DNA from: Mycolicibacterium doricum
GTDB lineage: Bacteria; Actinomycetota; Actinomycetes; Mycobacteriales; Mycobacteriaceae
Length of the DNA: 64,000 nt
Direction of reading: 5' to 3'
Assembly (NCBI RefSeq): GCF_010728155.1
Contig: NZ_AP022605.1
Location: forward strand, 2,418,001 to 2,482,000
Shown here: positions 54,885 through 61,477 of the stretch, one piece after another
Layout of the letters: every line of letters begins with the position of its first letter
Numbering within the stretch: the first letter of the stretch is position 1
Notes under the pieces: generated by a model
Seen by the model: the letters and a program-made list of their open reading frames with translations, nothing else
Told to the model about the DNA's origin: nothing
Database searches by the model: none
Made by a program: the position numbers and the translations under genes

Positions 54885-55136
54885 GTGACGACGACGACAA
54901 CGACCGCGCCGGACAGCCGCCGCCTGCAATTCCTGGACGACTACTGCCCCGAGTGCAACCCGGCCGGGCACCACGCCGACAGCCGGGTGCGCCTGGCCAC
55001 CCTGACCGGGCCGACCGAGGTGACCCGAGGCGGTGGTGGGTGGGCGGTGTGCCGGTACGAGTGCGGCGGGTGCGGGCACCAGTGGCAGCGAGACGACCTG
55101 TGGACCGCCGAGTCCGCCGGGCTGTCCGCCGCCTGA
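54885..55136 (+). CDS. Small zinc-ribbon protein of the phage-like element
   Basis: 83 residues from GTG 54885, preceded by GAGGAG. Threonine run at the start, then CPEC (DDYCPECNPAGHHAD) and CRYECGGCGHQWQRDDLW, four cysteines arranged like a zinc ribbon. No relative recognised. Downstream of the HEAAH protein by 53 nt. Confidence 0.65.
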   Translation: MTTTTTTAPDSRRLQFLDDYCPECNPAGHHADSRVRLATLTGPTEVTRGGGGWAVCRYECGGCGHQWQRDDLWTAESAGLSAA

Positions 55137-55182
55137 CCCGATCTGTCGTGCTGGCCGCTCGCGAACGGGTAAACATGACGCT

Positions 55183-55500
55183 GTGTGGCTTAACGTTGGT
55201 GATCGAATTCAGAACCAGTCCGGGTGGCTCGGCGTCGTTTCGGCAGTAGATGGCGATTTCGTAACTGTGGACTTCGACAACGGACAACGCGGAGCCCGCT
55301 TCGCCAGGGACGGCGACGGCGTACTGGAACTCCTGGACTTCGGATCAGAGATCGAGTCGGACATGAGCACGTTGCGTCCGGGCGACTTGCCGGATTACCA
55401 GCTCAAGCACCCCTTGGACAGGTGGCCTGTGATCGGTGAGGAACGAGGCGAGGATGGCCCTCTACTCGATGACGAGGGCAACCCCTGGTCCAATCTTTGA
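55183..55500 (+). CDS. Hypothetical protein with SH3/KOW-like start
   Basis: 105 residues from GTG 55183. WLNVGDRIQNQSGWLGVVSA followed by DGDFVTVDFDNGQRG looks like a small beta-barrel (SH3-like) domain; the rest is acidic (GVLELLDFGSEIESDM, EERGEDGPLLDDEGNPW). Lower GC than neighbours. It is the last gene before the tRNA remnant and so ends the element on this side. Confidence 0.6.
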   Translation: MWLNVGDRIQNQSGWLGVVSAVDGDFVTVDFDNGQRGARFARDGDGVLELLDFGSEIESDMSTLRPGDLPDYQLKHPLDRWPVIGEERGEDGPLLDDEGNPWSNL

Positions 55501-55640
55501 ACGATTCGCCAGTGTCCCAACGGTGTCCCAAGACGCGCCCGAACGGCCTGGACGCAGAGGACACGGCGGACACCCGAACAGCCTCTGACCTGGACATGCT
55601 GGACGCCGCCGCACGCGGGTTCACACGTTCCGGTCCCTTT

Positions 55641-55682
55641 ACACACCAGCGGTCGGGGGTTCGAAACCCTCCGCGCCCACCA
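55641..55682 (+). other. tRNA 3'-end remnant, likely integration (att) site
   Basis: The stretch holds the T-arm with loop TTCGAAA (GGGGG-TTCGAAA-CCCTC), the 3' acceptor strand CGCGCCC, and ACCA at 55679-55682. No 5' half, D-arm or anticodon stem precedes it, so it is not a functional tRNA. Such 3' tRNA fragments are what tyrosine integrases leave at one end of an integrated element. Flanks 55501-55640 and 55683-55861 hold no gene. Confidence 0.7.
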
Positions 55683-55861
55683 CGAATTCCCTGTTCAGAA
55701 GCTTATGGGCTAGATTCTGGGCGGTCTCCAGACTCCCCCGTTGTGCCAAGAATGTGCCAAGGATTCGATTTGGAGCGCCGAGCGCGATGGGCAGACGCCG
55801 ACACACGGCGGCCGGTCTTGGGGTGCAGGATCGTGTCGAGGCCGTGTGAGATGCTGCCGCT

Positions 55862-56468
55862 GTGGGGGTCGAGCAGGCGAAGGTCGTCAAGGACCAGGCG
55901 GTCGCCTTCAACTTCGCGCTGACGGTGCTGGCTGTTCTGACCGCTGCGGCCACCTTTGCAATCAGTCTGATCCCTCCGGGTGGTTGGCTCGTTGGAATCC
56001 GGATCCTGGCCGCTTGCCTCGCTGTAGCGACCGCCGTTGTCGGCTTTCTCAAGTTCAGGAACGAGCGCTCGTTCAAGCGGCAGCAGGAGCAGGAGCGGGT
56101 CTCGCTCGATCAAGCCTTGCGGGCGGAGTCTCGCCGCACTTCATTGCTCATCAACGGAGCCATGCTCGGCACTGCGGACAAGCTGCGCCGTCTGGCGATG
56201 TTGGATCAGGCGACCAAGGATGCGGAGATCAGCGGGTTCAGGACCTCGATCGTCAGCAAGGTCTGCGATCTCGTCCAGAGCGAAGCGCCGCGTGCCGCTT
56301 ACTTTCGCGTGCAGGATCTGAGTGCTCGATCCCGGGTGATGCGGTCGGGTACCTACAGTGACTCGCGAAATCGCGAAGACTCCTTCACCAGCGAGTTTGT
56401 CGAGGGCCGCGGCGGTGATCAGGGAGTGTGGGACCTCATAGATACCGGTGACGTCGAGCTAAGGGATC
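55862..56468 (+). pseudogene. GAF-domain membrane protein gene, 5' fragment
   Basis: 202 codons plus one base from GTG 55862. Two transmembrane helices (FALTVLAVLTAAATFAISLI, IRILAACLAVATAVVGFLKF), a charged helix (KRQQEQERVSLDQALRAESR), then the start of a GAF domain (VSKVCDLVQSEAPRAAYFRV). The frame runs a further 17 nt into the IS before a TAG. The matching 3' half is at 51829-52094. Likely a host gene next to the tRNA att site, with a possible sensory role. Confidence 0.8.
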
Positions 56469-56626
56469 GCGCAGTAATTGATTAGGTTTTTCCGTTTGGT
56501 TTGTTCACACTTGTGGTATGACGCTGCCTGCTGTGGACTCCGATCCGGTCGCCGCCCGTTTGTCGTTGATCCGCCCGCATCTGGACGAGCGGGCGTGGCG
56601 GTTGTTGCTCGGCGCGGAGGCGAAGG
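56469..56626 (+). mobile_element. ISAzo13-like insertion sequence, left end
   Basis: 158 bp from the outer end GCGCAGTAATTGATTAGG to the inversion breakpoint. Contains the transposase start. Its end repeat matches the end at 52095 read inward. Confidence 0.85.
56518..56626 (+). pseudogene. ISAzo13-like transposase, residues 1-37 (3' end displaced)
   Basis: Starts ATG 56518: MTLPAVDSDPVAARLSLIRP then HLDERAWRLLLGAEAKV. This is the N-terminal DNA-binding start seen in ISAzo13 transposases, directly continued by LGRGGIKLVAAAGG at 53242 on the other strand. After 56626 the frame runs into antisense phage sequence. Confidence 0.85.
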
Positions 56627-56748
56627 TCGGTCCAGAACGTCGCTGCGTAGAGGCCGGGGATGGCCGGGTTCACCGCCGGAACCTCGAAACGCACCGGCAG
56701 CATGTCGGGATGGGTGGTCAGCGGGAAGTCGGGCAGGCCGGTGGTCAT
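56626..56748 (-). pseudogene. Phage capsid-like structural protein, 5' part (3' end displaced)
   Basis: 41 codons from ATG 56748: MTTGLPDFPLTTHPDMLPVR and FEVPAVNPAIPGLYAATFW, then TD at the breakpoint. ATG overlaps the stop of the upstream gene as ATGA. The continuation VGTNEASRHL is at 53243 on the plus strand. In the present arrangement translation would run into antisense transposase DNA. Confidence 0.75.
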
Positions 56749-57473
56749 GGTGTGACTCCAAGGGATTCGAGTTCGGCGCGGGCGCGGTCGTCGGGGGTTG
56801 AGGCGGTCTCGCCGGTCGGGTGGTGGTCGCCGTGGTCGTCGCGGTTCAGTCGGCGTTCCAATGCCAGCGCGGCGCGGTCGATGGTCTCGCGCAACAGCCG
56901 GGCCAGGTGTTCCGACCGGGAAGGCTGGCCCCGCAACGCCGCTGCGTTGGGCGGATGCGAATGCGTCAACAGGTCGGAGAACGCATCGTCAATGCCGTCG
57001 GCCATCGCCACCAGCGCCGCCGCCCACGCACCGGATTTCAGCATCTTGTCGGTGATCTCGGGCAGCGCCGGGCGCGTGGCCAGGTCCACCAGCGTGGTCA
57101 CCGCATAGCGGCGCTTACCCGGCTCGTTCGCCAGGTGTGCCGTGCGGCGGCGGGCATCGGCCTCGGCCACCCACCCCACGACGACGCCGACAGCCTCGTG
57201 GACCATCTCGGCCAGCCACGGCACGGTCGCGGAGGAGCGCATGAAGCGGCTGGGACGCTCGTCAGCGGCGATCCGCTGCGCCAACGGGCCGACGACATCG
57301 GCGATCTCGCGGGCCAGCGACCAGTCCCCGCCGTAGTGGCCCGCCGTGAACCCGGTGCGCCGCCGTTCGCGCAACTCGGCCTGCGAGTACCGGCGTGGCG
57401 GCTGCGGGTGCTGCGCGGCGAGCGCAGCGTGGGTGCGGTTCTTGGCCGCGACGCCGGGACGGATGGCGGTCAC
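56745..57473 (-). CDS. Phage-element protein of unknown function
   Basis: 242 residues from GTG 57473, which overlaps the upstream stop as GTGA. Mostly helical: LAREIADVVGPLAQRIAADE, VPWLAEMVHEAVGVVVGWVA, LEITDKMLKSG-like centre (PEITDKMLKSGAWAAALVAM), HLARLLRETIDRAALALERR, and a hydrophilic C-terminus. Position between terminase and capsid-like gene is where a portal or scaffold would sit, but length and sequence do not look like a portal. The 56745-57727 genes are one coupled unit. Confidence 0.7.
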   Translation of the reverse strand: MTAIRPGVAAKNRTHAALAAQHPQPPRRYSQAELRERRRTGFTAGHYGGDWSLAREIADVVGPLAQRIAADERPSRFMRSSATVPWLAEMVHEAVGVVVGWVAEADARRRTAHLANEPGKRRYAVTTLVDLATRPALPEITDKMLKSGAWAAALVAMADGIDDAFSDLLTHSHPPNAAALRGQPSRSEHLARLLRETIDRAALALERRLNRDDHGDHHPTGETASTPDDRARAELESLGVTP

Positions 57474-57727
57474 TGGGCCACCGCCTCGGCGTCGGTCGCG
57501 GCCTCGTCGGTGATGAGGTCGGCCAGTTCCTCGGCCCGTTCGGGCGAGATGCCGGTCTCGATGATGGACTGGCGATGCCGCCACCACGACAACGCGGCGC
57601 GCGCCTCATCGACGCGGGGGCCGTCGGTCTCGCCGCGACTGGCCATCGCCCCGAGCCGGGAACGCCACGACTCCACTGAGCGGTCGCGCGGATGGGGAGC
57701 GGTCACGGGCGGGCTGGTCGCTGTCAT
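57470..57727 (-). CDS. Small phage-element protein
   Basis: 85 residues from ATG-like start at 57727. WRSRLGAMASRGETDGPRVD, then WWRHRQSIIETGISPERAEE and an acidic C-terminus. Stop overlaps the next GTG. No relative recognised. The 190-bp gap before it (57728-57916) carries a hairpin and an AT-richer stretch (CTAACCAAACTATCC region) that could be its promoter. Confidence 0.6.
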   Translation of the reverse strand: MTATSPPVTAPHPRDRSVESWRSRLGAMASRGETDGPRVDEARAALSWWRHRQSIIETGISPERAEELADLITDEAATDAEAVAQ

Positions 57728-57866
57728 GCCCCCACATTAAGCCGCCCACGGGCATAGCCACTACACCGAAAACCGTTGAGCGGCAATGCAAACTAACCAA
57801 ACTATCCCGAACGGTGCGGGATTGTGGCGCCTTACGACGTGGCGAAATGCGGGCACGAACGGCAAC

Positions 57867-57894
57867 ACCCGGCCCCGCAAATTGAGGGCCGGGT
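57867..57894. terminator. Terminator-like hairpin after the large terminase gene
   Basis: ACCCGGCCC pairs perfectly with GGGCCGGGT around a 10-nt loop, 22 bp after the terminase stop on the minus strand. Confidence 0.65.
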
Positions 57895-57916
57895 GGTCGG
57901 CGTGTCGGGCGGCCGA

Positions 57917-59458
57917 TTACCCGATCCGGCGGCGCATCCAGGCGGGCGGCCCGGCGTGGGAACGGCGGGCCACATCTGCCGGGTTGACGATGTACACCTG
58001 CCCGCCGTGGGTCAGAACGTCGTGCGCGACAACGGTGGCCGCGAGGCAGTCGGCTTGGTGGTCACGCTCACCGCCTTGCCAGCTAACGGCGGCGGTCTCC
58101 CAGTTCGGCAGTGACCCGACCAGGCGGGTGGTGCCCGTCTCCAACCCCTGCACCAGTTTGGCCGACCGCTGCAATGCGTTGCCCCGGCCTCGGCCGCTGG
58201 TGTTACGCGGCGGCCAGGCCGACACGATGATGTGGTGCGGCGAGTTGTGCCGGGCCAGCGCAGTGCGCACCACCGACAGGTACCCCTCGCGCGCGGCGAA
58301 CGACTCCACCGCGACCTCGCTGGCCCCGGTGTCGATGGCCAGCCGCACCGCCGCCTCGGCCCACTGGTCGGGGGTCATGGGCGCACTGATGTCGCGGTGG
58401 ACGACCACCGCCCCCTCGGCCGTCAGGCTGGCGGCCACGATGCCCGCCGCGTCCCCCTGGCCGCTGTCGCACGGGTCCACGCCGACGACGGTGCGCAGCA
58501 GCCGTGACGGCATGGCCGAGAGGCGGTGCTGGTCGAGCCATTCCTGACGGATCACGTTGCCCTCGGGCGATGCGGGTAGACCCATGAACTCGGCCCACCA
58601 CGCGCGCTCGCCGAGGCTGCGGCGGCGTTCGGCGAAGTCGGCGGCGGTGCGACCCACCGCGCTCACCATGCACTCACCGGGCGCACGGCCCAGTGAATCG
58701 GGTACGTCCTCGGCCGCTACGGCGGGGATGCTTACCAGCCGCCAGCGGTCGCCCTCCTCGGCCAGCAGCGTGCCTATCAGGTCGTCGGCGTGCCAGCGCG
58801 TGCCGACGACGACCACCGACGCACCGGGTTCGACACGGGACATGAGCGTGGCGCGGAACTCCTCGGCGACCCGGCGGCGCAGGGTCGGGCTATCGGCGTC
58901 GCTCATGTTCTTCACCGCGTCGTCCACGATCAGCAGCCCGTCGGTGCCGTGGCCGGTGATGCCGGACAGGATGCCCGACGCGAGTAGGCCACCGCGCCGC
59001 CCGGCCACGGTCCACTGACCCGCACTGGACTTGTCCGCCGACAGCGCCAACCCCAGCAATTCGCCGTGGTCGTTGATGAGGCGGCGCGCCTGGCGCGAGT
59101 GTTTCTCGGCCAGTTCATCGGCGTAGCTGGCCAGGATGATGCGCGTGTCGGGGTTGCGGACCAGTGCCACCAGCGTGCCGAGCACGGCGGCGGTGGTGGA
59201 CTTGGACTCGCGCGGCGGCATGGTGATGATGAGCCGGTCGTTTGGCTCACGGATGGCCCGGTCGATCTCCTGGCCGACCATGCTCACGGCGGGGGTCAGT
59301 CGGTAGTTCGGCAGCAACCGGCGGCCCAAGTCGTGCGGGGTGTCCGGCACCCGCCGGGCGCGCAGTTGCGCCAAGTGCTCGGCCTCGGCCAGCGCGTGCG
59401 CGGCCATCGGGGTGTCGCTGAACATGAATGCCCCTGACCTGGTGTTTTGTGCCGTCAT
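57917..59458 (-). CDS. Phage terminase large subunit
   Basis: ATP-driven DNA packaging motor and nuclease. 513 residues from ATG 59458; a GTG at 59524 is an alternative. ATPase part: PPRESKSTTAAVLG (Walker A-like, Arg finger region) near residue 80 and GTDGLLIVDDAVKN (Walker B). Nuclease part: VVGVDPCDSGQGDAAG with acidic residues and DHQADCLAATVVAHDV near the end. The YxxxLAEKHS and STRHADDL-type motif (GTRWHADDLIGTLL) are also typical. Confidence 0.9.
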   Translation of the reverse strand: MTAQNTRSGAFMFSDTPMAAHALAEAEHLAQLRARRVPDTPHDLGRRLLPNYRLTPAVSMVGQEIDRAIREPNDRLIITMPPRESKSTTAAVLGTLVALVRNPDTRIILASYADELAEKHSRQARRLINDHGELLGLALSADKSSAGQWTVAGRRGGLLASGILSGITGHGTDGLLIVDDAVKNMSDADSPTLRRRVAEEFRATLMSRVEPGASVVVVGTRWHADDLIGTLLAEEGDRWRLVSIPAVAAEDVPDSLGRAPGECMVSAVGRTAADFAERRRSLGERAWWAEFMGLPASPEGNVIRQEWLDQHRLSAMPSRLLRTVVGVDPCDSGQGDAAGIVAASLTAEGAVVVHRDISAPMTPDQWAEAAVRLAIDTGASEVAVESFAAREGYLSVVRTALARHNSPHHIIVSAWPPRNTSGRGRGNALQRSAKLVQGLETGTTRLVGSLPNWETAAVSWQGGERDHQADCLAATVVAHDVLTHGGQVYIVNPADVARRSHAGPPAWMRRRIG

Positions 59459-59605
59459 CGGTGGCCCGTTTGCTCGGGCGACAAACGGTCGCCGGTTTGG
59501 TGTCGGCACATCAGTGCAGGCCACCGCCCGCTCGCTGCCACCAAGGGTCCGCCGCCTGGTGGCCGGTGTCCCAAGAACGGCCCATCCGGCGGTGGTCGGC
59601 GGTCC

Positions 59606-59917
59606 CTATTCCGGCGGCCACATCACGCTGCCGGGGGTGTGTCCCGCGTGCCGCGTGGCGGTGTCACGCTGCTGCTGGCCATCGCCGCGCGCGACCAGTC
59701 GGCGGCGCAGCAGTGCCGATTGACCCCGATATCCGCGCTGGCGCATCGTCTCCTCGAACGACTGGCGGACGAGGTACTGGCTGCCGAACAGGTGCTCACG
59801 GCTTGGTGGTTCGGGTTCCACGGTCGCCGGCTCGGCGGCGGGTGCGGTGTCGAGTGCCGCCAGCCTGGCGCGGATGCGCGCGAGGATGCCCCCGGCTGCT
59901 GGTGTCGTGTCGGTCAT
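59606..59917 (-). CDS. Small phage-element protein before terminase
   Basis: 103 residues from ATG 59917, overlapping the upstream stop as ATGA. Helical start LARIRARLAALDTAPAAEPA then FGSQYLVRQSFEETMRQRGY and a basic C-terminus. No function known. It is followed by 147 bp before the large terminase ATG, where nothing recognisable is seen. Confidence 0.6.
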   Translation of the reverse strand: MTDTTPAAGGILARIRARLAALDTAPAAEPATVEPEPPSREHLFGSQYLVRQSFEETMRQRGYRGQSALLRRRLVARGDGQQQRDTATRHAGHTPGSVMWPPE

Positions 59918-60432
59918 CGGGTCCGGCCCTCTCGTTGTCGGTAGGCGGCGATGACGGCCAGCGCCGCCGCCTCGGCCTCAGCCAGCACCTCGGGCGGAAC
60001 GTCGGCGAGGTCATCGTCCACCGTGTCCACGGTGTCCACTGTGTCGGCAACGGGCGCAACGAGTTTCAGCGTGGCGTCGGCGTCGTCGTCAGCATCGCCG
60101 GAACCGAGGCCGTGCGCCTCGCTGGCGGACGAACTGGGCGCGGGCGGGTTGTCCCCCACCGCGCCGGGATTCTCGCGGCTGCGGGCCACGGCGGCCCACT
60201 GTGCGAGTTCGGCGGCCGGTAGCCCGCCATGACCGAGCACGGCGCGGCACACATCGACGTGGACGGGCCACAGCGGGTCCGTCGGCCCGTCGCAGGTGCC
60301 GAACACCTCGCGGCAGCGGTCGGCGGCGCGGTCGGCCATCGCGGCGGCCGTCAGGCGGCCCTCGGTCACCTCTCGCATCAGCACCGCGACGGCCTCGGCA
60401 GCGTCCACGTCGGGCGCGCCGAACGTGGTCAC
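59914..60432 (-). CDS. Hypothetical phage-element protein
   Basis: 172 residues from GTG 60432, overlapping the terminase small-subunit stop as GTGA. First half helical with two cysteines (MADRAADRCREVFGTCDGPT), second half acidic and low-complexity (GLGSGDADDDADATLK, TVDTVDTVDDD) then a final helix PEVLAEAEAAALAVIAAYRQ. Coupled on both sides, so part of the packaging operon. No function assigned. Confidence 0.65.
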   Translation of the reverse strand: MTTFGAPDVDAAEAVAVLMREVTEGRLTAAAMADRAADRCREVFGTCDGPTDPLWPVHVDVCRAVLGHGGLPAAELAQWAAVARSRENPGAVGDNPPAPSSSASEAHGLGSGDADDDADATLKLVAPVADTVDTVDTVDDDLADVPPEVLAEAEAAALAVIAAYRQREGRTR

Positions 60433-60941
60433 TGGACCACCTCGGCGTCGATGACCTCGGCAGCCGACGCCAGGGCAGCCGGGTTGCCACCGCTCACCGC
60501 CGCCGCCGCGCTGGCCTCGCGGACCTGGCGCAGCCACTCGGCGGTGGCCATCGACGGCGCGGCGTCCACCGCCACGTTGACGTTGGTCGGCGCGTAATGC
60601 CCTTCCGCCTTGGCCAGTTGGTCGTCCACGCGGTCGATGGCCGCCGACAGTTGCGCCACCGCCTGCGAGTCGTTGGCGGTCTCGGCGGCGGTCAGTTGTC
60701 GGCACAGCCGGGCGCGTAGGCGGCGCTTGCCGTCGATCCACTTGCGCCGCGCGATGTGGTTGGGGTCCGGCGTGGTCTCGGCGAGGTGACGGTTGACGGC
60801 GGTCTGCGCACCCGAGCGGCCACGGAACCCGAGGGCGTCGGCGATGTCCTGCCATGACGCGCCGTCGAGGTGCATCGTGTACGCCTCGGCGGCACGGGCG
60901 CGGCTGTCGCGGTGTCGCATGACGGGGGCCATGCACATCAC
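60429..60941 (-). CDS. Probable terminase small subunit
   Basis: 170 residues. An N-terminal helix-turn-helix (AYTMHLDGASWQDIADALGF, RGRSGAQTAVNRHL) and a basic stretch (IARRKWIDGKRRLRARL), then a helical oligomerisation part. Size, HTH and position two genes before the large terminase fit a TerS that recognises the packaging site. GTG 60941; several Met codons follow. It lies next to the repeat-rich region 61259-61450. Confidence 0.7.
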   Translation of the reverse strand: MMCMAPVMRHRDSRARAAEAYTMHLDGASWQDIADALGFRGRSGAQTAVNRHLAETTPDPNHIARRKWIDGKRRLRARLCRQLTAAETANDSQAVAQLSAAIDRVDDQLAKAEGHYAPTNVNVAVDAAPSMATAEWLRQVREASAAAAVSGGNPAALASAAEVIDAEVVQ

Positions 60942-61477
60942 TGTACGCAGAATGTTCGCATTATGTGACGAAAGCTGTTGCGCTGCTTGACATTACAAGA
61001 CTGCACGGACCTATTGGACACCGTGGACAAATGGCCCGCCGACATGACCGCCGCCGCCCGGTCGTGCCACCGCCCACACCACAGCCGCGCGCCGCCGAGG
61101 GTGCCACCGCCACCGCCCGGCCCGGCGTCGTTCGGCTGCGCGGTGCCGTCTATCCGTTCGCCTACCCCGTCCAGCGTCCGGCCCTTGTCCAGTTGGCACC
61201 CTAAAGGGATGCCACTTCCCTGGACATTTGGGAACGGTGATTTGAACAATTCTGGACATTTGGACAATCGCAGGTCAGTAAGGCTTTTTGATGGGCGCTG
61301 GACAGTGTTGGACGGGTTGGACGGCCGCACGTTGTCCAAAGTTGTCCAGACGACCCCGACCCCCGCTGACCTGCGGTTGTCCAGAATGCGCCGGGTCGTC
61401 CAGCCGATGGCCTGGACAACTCTGGACAGTCCCAGGTCAGTAAGGGTTTTCGGGGTGATTTGCGCGGTGGATTTCAC
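60938..61477 (-). CDS. Doubtful open frame across the repeat region
   Basis: 179 codons from GTG 61477, overlapping the AAA gene stop as GTGA and the terminase small-subunit start at the other end. Reads TPKTLTDLGLSRVVQAIGWT and later KSLTDLRLSKCPELFKSP: the repeated LTDLxLSK comes from the DNA repeats. Third-position GC is low and composition is odd (many Trp, Asn, Ser), unlike neighbours, so it may be non-coding DNA that happens to be open. The tight overlaps are the only argument for a gene. Confidence 0.3.
   Translation of the reverse strand: MKSTAQITPKTLTDLGLSRVVQAIGWTTRRILDNRRSAGVGVVWTTLDNVRPSNPSNTVQRPSKSLTDLRLSKCPELFKSPFPNVQGSGIPLGCQLDKGRTLDGVGERIDGTAQPNDAGPGGGGGTLGGARLWCGRWHDRAAAVMSAGHLSTVSNRSVQSCNVKQRNSFRHIMRTFCVQ
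61259..61450. repeat. Cluster of 20-bp repeats and TGGACA hexamers, candidate origin or packaging site
   Basis: Unit TYTGGACARTCSCAGGTCAG occurs at 61259 (+), 61366-61385 (-) and 61421 (+); the two plus copies continue TAAGGSTTTT. Around them from 61220 to 61430 are further TGGACA or TGTCCA words in both orientations, about a dozen. The region sits between the RepA-like ATPase and the terminase small subunit, where an origin (iterons) or a cos/pac site would be expected. Confidence 0.65.

Larger units (their letters stand above)
53243..56626. other. Inverted chromosomal segment (3,384 bp)
   Basis: Both edges cut genes: the left edge joins the transposase body to the phage structural gene's 3' part, the right edge joins the transposase 5' end to the structural gene's 5' end. 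Reversing the segment restores the GAF gene, the transposase and the structural gene in frame and places all phage genes on the minus strand. One base (G at 56626) is shared at the right junction, as expected of end joining with 1-bp microhomology. Confidence 0.88.

Noticed and set aside
55639..56076. Minus-strand frame ending GAEGFEPPTAGV
   Set aside because: The ending is the well-known false translation across a tRNA 3' end; the frame is antisense to the GAF 5' fragment.
53243..56748. CRISPR array or toxin-antitoxin pair in the accessory region
   Set aside because: No regularly spaced repeats of CRISPR length and no recognisable toxin or antitoxin fold among the small proteins.
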